A stretch of 14,874 bases of DNA from Terfezia claveryi (Eukaryota; Ascomycota; Pezizomycetes; Pezizales; Pezizaceae). Both the position numbers and the translations under genes were made by a program. The notes beneath the pieces were generated by a model. It saw only the letters and a list, made by a program, of their open reading frames with translations, was not told the origin of the DNA and made no database searches. Location: the NCBI GenBank assembly GCA_015179025.1, contig WHUX01000658.1, positions 1 to 14,874 on the forward strand. Reading direction: 5' to 3'. Below, one piece after another: positions 10,401 to 14,874 of the stretch. Position 1 is the stretch's first letter, and every line of letters begins with the position of its first letter.

Positions 10401-10588
10401 TCGTCGCGCGAGGCATACTTCAGCAAAACCCTGAAGACACGAATTCAAAGTTAGCACTGAGGCGAGTGGGAGAGGGATTTTTCTCTATCTTTCCGAACTC
10501 TGGTTCTAACTTACCAACTTCCAGGCTCTGAACATACACTTTCGAAAATCTGGTGCAGCTCTGGTGCATCAAGCCCATTTAGCGACAT
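7490..10588 (-). CDS. ADF-H (cofilin-like) plus PH-like domain actin-associated protein, 4 exons
   Basis: The likely role is an actin-cortex or endocytic adaptor, inferred from domains. Exons are 10588-10515, 10430-10243, 10187-7578 and 7524-7490, giving 2907 nt and 968 residues with all junctions in phase. The start is ATG at 10588-10586 (MSLNGLDAPELHQIFESV). Residues 1 to ~130 form an ADF homology domain (GSWVLLKYASRDEVELLAKG, PLYGFIRHRRRSIIVHYVPE). The next ~650 residues are Ser/Pro-rich and disordered, with two short helical motifs: LTPEKLRLMRALQLRKNTM (~353-371) and VFQRIKQLEMLNRN (~557-570). A highly charged Lys/Glu/Arg segment (~794-850) precedes a PH-like domain (~867-965; AGWVNVQLPDTMLWRRK, ELPFSVQLDLYEGGTLQCAC). 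Proteins of this layout occur across filamentous ascomycetes under names such as cofilin/tropomyosin-type actin-binding protein. The frame is intact throughout, unlike the two left-hand genes. Confidence 0.9.
7525..7577 (-). other. Intron 3 of the ADF-H/PH gene (53 nt)
   Basis: The donor is CACAG|GTGAGA (7578/7577), the branch is TTACTAAC near 7533-7540 and the acceptor is CCTTAG (7525). Splicing replaces a non-conserved GEIERP end with VIQAASSKSIH, extending the final helix of the PH-like domain as expected. Confidence 0.85.
10188..10242 (-). other. Intron 2 of the ADF-H/PH gene (55 nt)
   Basis: The donor is GAAAG|GTGGGC (10243/10242), with branch CTGAC and acceptor TCAAAAG (10188), phase 1. 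It joins SRVLK to ARSQVHLQLLGERF, matching the uninterrupted ADF-H domain. A second AG twelve bases downstream (CCCAG) would break the frame. Confidence 0.85.
10431..10514 (-). other. Intron 1 of the ADF-H/PH gene (84 nt)
   Basis: The donor is GTTG|GTAAGT (10515/10514) and the acceptor CTTCAG (10431), phase 2. It rebuilds the Trp of GSWVLLKY, a conserved point of the ADF-H domain. Confidence 0.88.
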
Positions 10589-11128
10589 GATAACCGCTAT
10601 GTCACTGGCCCGTCAAAAATACAAGAACGTCTAAGAATCGCCAACAAGGTGAAGTTCACGGCCAGAGACGATGAAACAAGGAAATATTAAAGCATTAGCC
10701 CTTAGATAAAAGTAAAAGAGTGTGCGTCGGTGCAGTAATAGTGGTTTATAAAATTCGTATGGGAATATTTGCAAGTGTTATTTCATGAGGTGGGGAGGGA
10801 GTGGGGCCGGGGGGGGGTGGTCAATATCCACCAGGAACACTACTGTTATGGGCAGCGATTTAGAATAGAACGAAATCCGACTGTAGCACAGCAGCAGAAC
10901 GGAGGAAATAGTGCGTGTTGAGATGCGATGCGTGGTGGTGGTCCAGTCGACGTGATGGATGAGCGACGGTGAAATCGAATGGAAGTGGCAAGGGGTGAGC
11001 TCGACGGCGGGCGAATGCAACAAGGAAAAAGAACCTCGTGTCTTGAAGACTTTGCCTGTGCTCACGAAATGAAGTTCAATGAAATCACTGGAAAAAGCGC
11101 GGTACCGGTAGGAGGTATTGATCTTCAT
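10589..11128 (-). promoter_or_regulatory. Putative promoter and 5' leader of the ADF-H/PH gene
   Basis: About 200 bases upstream of the start codon is a strong pyrimidine tract on the coding strand, read as G-runs on the + strand at 10789-10820 (runs of 4, 3, 4 and 9 G). CT-rich tracts commonly lie near transcription starts in filamentous fungi, so this is a plausible core-promoter mark. No TATA box or transcription start can be fixed from sequence. Confidence 0.4.
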
Positions 11129-11215
11129 CAGGATTGAACTTTCATGCAGGTCCCAAAATCAGCCTGGAACACGCTATAAACGCGACAACAAATAGTGTCT
11201 AGGTCCGGCACAAAA

Positions 11216-11245
11216 TACTGGACTGGACTGGACTGGATTGGACTG
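11216..11245 (+). repeat. (GACTG)n microsatellite
   Basis: There are five GACTG units at 11221-11245, one of them GATTG, preceded by a partial unit. It is a simple tandem repeat in intergenic DNA. Confidence 0.9.
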
Positions 11246-11583
11246 GTGCCTGGATGGGGTGCGGAAGCATGGAGTGGCATAGGTAACATACAGTAGGTAG
11301 TGTAGGTACTTGTAGCTGCACCAGCTGCATTAAAAAAAAGAAAGCCCACAATCAATGAACCCTGGCTCCTCCATGACTATGTACTGTAGGTATGTCCCTT
11401 ATTTTCCAATTGTTGACCCATCTGGTACGCAGTCTGGCGAAGGTATGTTCCCGAGATAGAGTCTAAGCAACAATTACTTATGGTTGACTCGAAGGCTTGC
11501 TATGCGACAGATGCTGGTCCAAACCTTGCTTCACATAGTACTACTAGTATACCAGGTGTCCTTGCGGTCTTTCGAGCCTAGTT
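11246..11583. other. Gene-free stretch
   Basis: Intergenic DNA with scattered GTAGGTA-type words (11290-11400) and no recognisable gene or structured RNA. Confidence 0.5.
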
Positions 11584-11602
11584 GTAGTCTGGTTGGTGCA
11601 AT
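11584..11602 (+). repeat. TAGTCTGGTTGG element, + copy
   Basis: TAGTCTGGTTGGTGCAATC has a core change of GCAC to TGCA, which matches the internal variant GATTGCAC seen in the copy at 14012-14028. Confidence 0.65.
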
Positions 11603-11747
11603 CATTGCAATCTGCTGAGTTGCAAGTGACATGGATTGGAAATCCAATATCAACATACGGAAACTATAGGGGATTAGACTAGGGATTCTTATGAATCCCA
11701 CCAAACTTAGTTACTCCAATCTAGAGCCAGTTCAAGGTGTCCTTTGG

Positions 11748-11760
11748 TAGTCTGGTTGGC
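11748..11760 (+). repeat. TAGTCTGGTTGGC element, + copy
   Basis: The first 13 bases of the core are exact and similarity then ends. Confidence 0.6.
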
Positions 11761-11884
11761 TTTTGGGATCCAGGATTTGCTACGGCATATGCAGAATTCT
11801 ACATCGCTCCAACGATCTGATGTTCCGGGAGAGAGGGGCTTTTCGTATTACTACATCGTTTTGTAGTCGACGGGCATGATATCA

Positions 11885-11897
11885 TAGTCCGATTGGC
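11885..11897 (+). repeat. Degenerate TAGTCTGGTTGGC element, + copy
   Basis: TAGTCCGATTGGC has two differences from the 13-base core. It is weaker than the other copies and could be chance on its own, but it lies in the cluster of + copies. Confidence 0.4.
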
Positions 11898-12324
11898 GGG
11901 CAGATGGCTTGTAATTGAGCCATAACAATGGCTGGCGTCTTCCAGGGTGTGTAGATATAAGGGAGTAGTCCTGAAGCCTATCTATAAACAAACAATCACA
12001 GATCTATACAGTAAGCGCCTACGAGTTATCGAAATCGCTCCATTGATCAGGAGACTCAGCCATGGCCAGTAATATACGGAGTATGTGGTGTACCAAATGG
12101 AAAGGGGTTTGCTGAGATCCTTGTGTCCATCCTTGCAAATCCCGAGTTGAAGAACCCCTGGCTCAAGTCGCCATATCACATCAATTTCAAGGATCTCATC
12201 TCTTTTTGAGAGTTGCAATTGGCCCCTGAAATTTCAAGCATTGATAACGTTATAGATACTGTAACGCAAAACCATCACAATAACCGTGTAACCAGGCTGG
12301 CTACCACTATTTGTACCTGAACTG
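11898..12324. other. Gene-free stretch between repeat copies
   Basis: No gene recognised. The - strand open frame at 11982-12218 resembles no known family. Confidence 0.4.
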
Positions 12325-12339
12325 TAGTCTGGTTGGCAC
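12325..12339 (+). repeat. TAGTCTGGTTGGCAC element, + copy
   Basis: The first 15 bases of the core are exact, followed by unrelated sequence. Confidence 0.65.
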
Positions 12340-13078
12340 CCTGAACTGTTGCACATCATGCCTGCTCAGTCCAAAGTTTGAGAAATTCTTAAACGCGAAG
12401 TAGTCCCGGTTTGAGCCTAAGACTTTGTGGCTCGTGGTAAACCACTAGTCTCATATCACTTCTAGCCCTGGTCACTGGTTTACAGAGAAATTCAATTACT
12501 ACTACTCTGTAGTGTTAGGTATATGGGTATTTACGCACCATGCCCCGTCCTGCTTGTACTGATATCGTCAATAATAGCAGATGGGGAGATATTGACGAGC
12601 ACTGGGAAGGGAAGCACGCACAGTAAATAGGCAGGCGACGCTGAATTATCTAGCGCCGTGAAAAACAGGCAGTATGCATCGTCAGGGTGTACCTATGTAT
12701 ATTTATATATGATATGAGTCTCATATATGATATTGGTAACAATTGGGGAATTGAGTCGGTATAACCCAGAAGCTAGCCTGTACCCATTACCAGGAACAAG
12801 TGACGTATACATAATATACATATGGAACGAGATTTAGATAATCAGATATCACATTTGAGGACAATGAGAGGTTCTTATGTCTGTTCATGATCAAGCAGAT
12901 CGAAGTTTGTGATCACAGTACGGAGCTTACGCAAGAGTTTGAAGGAAATTCGTTCTTATCGTGACCCCCTCCCCCTGCATAATATGCAGCGCCGGGAGTA
13001 TGAGACATCAGGAGTGGTAATACAACTACCAACAGCGGGGTATTACTTGAGCTCGACATTCTTACAACTTCAAAAACA
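12340..13078. other. Gene-free stretch with an AT palindrome
   Basis: No gene recognised. An AT-rich palindrome is centred at 12719 (ATATGAG 12712-12718 facing CTCATAT 12720-12726), within a longer TATA/ATGAT-repetitive patch at about 12705-12733. Confidence 0.5.
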
Positions 13079-13261
13079 ATGTCGGCAGAAACAAGTGCAA
13101 ACAAAAGTGGTACCACTGATCGAAAGGGAAAAGACGAAATAAGTTTGATGAAGGGCGATGGTCATGTTGAAAGTGTATCCCAAAAAGCGATTGGGCTTCT
13201 TCTCAAGCGTAGGCCTATGGGTAACAACAACCAGACTAAGGTAAGAAGTGAATCTACATAA
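13079..13261 (+). CDS. Small hypothetical open frame (60 codons), doubtful
   Basis: ATG sits in a favourable context (AAAACAATG) and opens a hydrophilic, Lys/Ser/Thr-rich frame (MSAETSANKSGTTDRKGKDE...). No family was recognised. A GTAAGAAG donor-like site at ~13241 directly follows an inverted repeat-element copy, so a spliced continuation is possible, but no convincing second exon was found. It may equally be chance or transposon debris. Confidence 0.15.
   Translation: MSAETSANKSGTTDRKGKDEISLMKGDGHVESVSQKAIGLLLKRRPMGNNNQTKVRSEST
13228..13238 (-). repeat. TAGTCTGGTTG element, - copy
   Basis: CAACCAGACTA on the + strand is the inverted 11-base end of the element. It is the first - orientation copy, following four + copies upstream. 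Confidence 0.55.
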
Positions 13262-13511
13262 TGTTCCACGCAGTGGTCGACCCCCTATAAAGTCAACGGG
13301 AGGTAAGATTATCAAGACCATTAAAGGAGATTGCTCTTTACAAAAGCCCGCTCTACTGTACGTCAGACGATAACGGAAGAGGAGGTGGAAGTCCATACCT
13401 TATTTTAAGTCGACATCTAAACGGCAAGGGATATCGGAAAGTGGATTGCTTGACCGAGGCTTAAGTTAGCACATGCGGCTGCTCTCCAAATCTTAATCCT
13501 ATGAGCTTGAG
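13262..13511. other. Gene-free stretch
   Basis: No gene or recognisable repeat was found between the small open frame and the repeat cluster. Confidence 0.4.
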
Positions 13512-13541
13512 TAGTCTGCGAGGGGTAGTGCAACCAGACTA
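13512..13541. repeat. 30-bp complete palindromic mini-element
   Basis: The unit begins TAGTCTG (13512-13518) and ends CAGACTA (13535-13541), an exact 7-bp terminal inverted repeat with TA at both ends. Its right arm, GTGCAACCAGACTA, is an inverted copy of the family core. It looks like a very short complete unit, perhaps a deletion derivative. Confidence 0.7.
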
Positions 13542-13552
13542 GAGCTTGAGCT

Positions 13553-13602
13553 CCCTGCGAGTAGCGGTGCCCCCAACCAGACTACGGTGCCCCCACCAGA
13601 CT
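13553..13602 (-). repeat. Two further tandem - copies
   Basis: CTGCGAG...CGGTGCCCCCAACCAGACTA (ending 13584) is directly followed by CGGTGCCCCCACCAGACT (13585-13602), a two-unit direct repeat of ~19 bp. The CTGCGAG start of the first unit also matches the inner part of the 13512-13541 element, so all three are related. Confidence 0.7.
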
Positions 13603-13983
13603 CATCTGGCGCTAGGTTTTGCACCAAAAGTTTCCTAACCTTGCTTGGACCACAGGCTGTTAAAAGAGAATAGCTAACTGAATGTTTGGAAGAATCCTCC
13701 CAAGCCAGACAAGAAAGAAGCATGGAAAGAGATTCCCACTAACCTGCTAGACCTCTTACCAGATCTATGCCTCGACGGGTTGCTGCCGTTATTGAAGCTG
13801 AGGGCACGAGACTAGAAGCTGAGGAATGGTATATTAGGTATTGATGAGTTTTCTCTCTCAGGCAATTATATTCCGTATTTCCATTTTCCTATAGCACTTT
13901 GTGATACATATGTATCAGTGAGCTGCATAAAAGGGGGTTCCGGATTCTTTTGCCCACGCACTGCATATTTCTTCTACTACGGA
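13603..13983. other. Gene-free stretch
   Basis: Intergenic DNA between repeat clusters with no gene recognised. Confidence 0.4.
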
Positions 13984-14037
13984 TCTGGTTGGCACAACCT
14001 TAAGGAGGGGCTAGTGCAATCCAGACTAGGCACAACC
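13984..14037. repeat. Head-to-head pair forming a ~45-bp hairpin element
   Basis: TCTGGTTGGCACAACC (13984-13999, + orientation) faces TAGTGCAATCCAGACTA (14012-14028, - orientation) across a 12-base centre TTAAGGAGGGGC. GGCACAACC follows at 14029-14037 as a further fragment of the core. This is the clearest complete unit of the family, and its centre (GGAGGGG) matches the inner GAGGGG of the 13512 and 14657 copies. Confidence 0.75.
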
Positions 14038-14077
14038 CACTACTACACTTAAACCTTGCTACAGTACTACTGCATCA

Positions 14078-14240
14078 CGAACAACGATCCTTGTCAGTTC
14101 AAAGAATATACACCTGACAGGGACCGTTATACGGTATACCTCAGGTGAGTGTGTTACCATCCACCTATTTTGCCGCTCGGATATCACCTTTACTGCATAA
14201 GCTCGACCTATGTCTTTAAACTGACAAGGATTGTTGTTCG
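14078..14240. mobile_element. 163-bp element with 28-bp terminal inverted repeats (MITE-like)
   Basis: The left arm 14078-14105 (CGAACAACGATCCTTGTCAG...) and right arm 14213-14240 are inverse complements with only two mismatches in 28 bases. An inner inverted repeat, CACCTGA (14111-14117) with TCAGGTG (14141-14147), encloses a perfect hairpin CCGT-TAT-ACGG (14124-14134). There is no coding capacity. It is unrelated in sequence to the TAGTCTGG family. A non-autonomous transposon is the best reading; no target-site duplication was identified with confidence. Confidence 0.7.
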
Positions 14241-14282
14241 CCAGTGGATGCGGTAAGTAGCGGACTGCATAAATTGCTGCAA

Positions 14283-14377
14283 TCTGTCTGGTATAGCGGT
14301 ATAGCGACTAGCGTGGGGCCGTCTAGGCGGGGTAAAAGTTAGACTTGACTGTCGGTAGGCTTGTGCCACCAGACAGA
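14283..14377. repeat. TCTGTCTGG / CCAGACAGA inverted pair (95 bp)
   Basis: TCTGTCTGG (14283-14291) is exactly inverted at 14369-14377. The right end reads GGCTTGTGCCACCAGACA (14358-14375), an inverted variant of the family core, so the pair may mark a diverged longer family member. A GGTATAGC direct duplication lies inside (14290-14305). Confidence 0.55.
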
Positions 14378-14656
14378 ACTGACAGAGATGTTTACCTATA
14401 CGGTACTGCTCAACGTTGACGGAATTCTATCAATACATCGGATTTCCAATGTACCAAACAACAGGAAGGGTGATGATCTAGAACGGCATAGGATTTACGT
14501 GAAAGATAAGATCCGCGGTATCAGACATGACTTATGAAGATTGGGCCTCTGTTTCCGGACAGATGAGCTATGGCATGGTCTACTATAAGCGACATATTGA
14601 AGGATAAGGACCGATGGCTAGCTATAAATACTATTTTGTACTCTTTTTTCCACTTT
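14378..14656. other. Gene-free stretch
   Basis: No gene or recognisable repeat seen. Confidence 0.4.
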
Positions 14657-14682
14657 CGAGGGGTTTGTGCCGAACCAGACTA
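14657..14682 (-). repeat. TAGTCTGGTTGGCACAA element, - copy (26 bp)
   Basis: On the - strand this copy reads TAGTCTGGTTCGGCACAA and then ACCCCTCG. It has one inserted C in the core but retains the CTCG block also seen at 5597 and 6875, which confirms a conserved unit of about 25 bases. Confidence 0.75.
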
Positions 14683-14874
14683 CTCTTTTCTATTGCTATT
14701 GAGCTCTTTTGTGGCCTTACTACTGTCACCATTCTGTTATAGCAATTACATTTACCTGTGATAATAATCTCTGTAACCATCTCGGTACCCTCCCCAGCCC
14801 ATCCGGTACGGTATCTGGTGTAGCAAGTAGTTGTCTCGCCTAGTGATTGCTAGAACTGGCAAATTTTTGGCTTG
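14683..14874. other. Window-end stretch without a gene
   Basis: No gene recognised; the open frame crossing 14570-14761 is a hydrophobic, low-information reading. Confidence 0.4.

Noticed and set aside
12705..12733. AT-rich palindrome as terminator or regulatory site
   Set aside because: It is in gene-free DNA and is readily explained by simple AT repetition.
13500..14040. CRISPR-like array because of clustered short repeats
   Set aside because: Repeats are irregularly spaced, in both orientations and diverged, and the host is eukaryotic.

Overview
This window is nuclear DNA of a filamentous ascomycete (Pezizomycotina). The evidence is short GT-AG introns of 48-84 nt with CTAAC/CTGAC-type branch sites, protein families typical of that group, and long AT-leaning intergenic stretches with transposon debris. 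An early-diverging, repeat-rich lineage such as Pezizomycetes is a guess; the sequence alone does not fix the species.

Three protein genes are supported. (1) Positions 2-2380, + strand: the 3' part of mgm1, encoding the mitochondrial inner-membrane dynamin-like GTPase (OPA1 family). Its 5' end lies outside the window. (2) Positions 2966-3704, - strand: csl4, a cap subunit of the RNA exosome. It is convergent with mgm1 across a ~585 bp gap. (3) Positions 7490-10588, - strand: a four-exon, 968-residue protein with an N-terminal ADF-H (cofilin-like) domain, a long disordered middle and a C-terminal PH-like domain. It probably acts at the actin cortex. The three genes do not form a pathway; they look like ordinary chromosomal neighbours.

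The rest is gene-poor. Positions ~4040-5320 hold a dead Tc1/mariner element on the - strand whose transposase is broken by stops and frame changes but still recognisable. From 5.6 kb onward, and densely from 11.5 to 14.7 kb, a short element with the end sequence TAGTCTGGTTGGCACAA recurs in both orientations. Some copies form tiny complete palindromic units, which suggests a miniature inverted-repeat element family. A separate 163-bp element with 28-bp near-perfect terminal inverted repeats lies at 14078-14240.

Several frame problems occur in the two conserved left-hand genes. mgm1 has an in-frame TAA that a 48-nt intron removes, plus an unresolved 1-nt phase mismatch at the next junction. csl4 has two internal frame changes. 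The 2.6 kb exon of the third gene is intact. Local assembly indels are the simplest explanation, but true decay cannot be excluded. No convincing tRNA, rRNA, CRISPR array or novel multi-gene system was seen.
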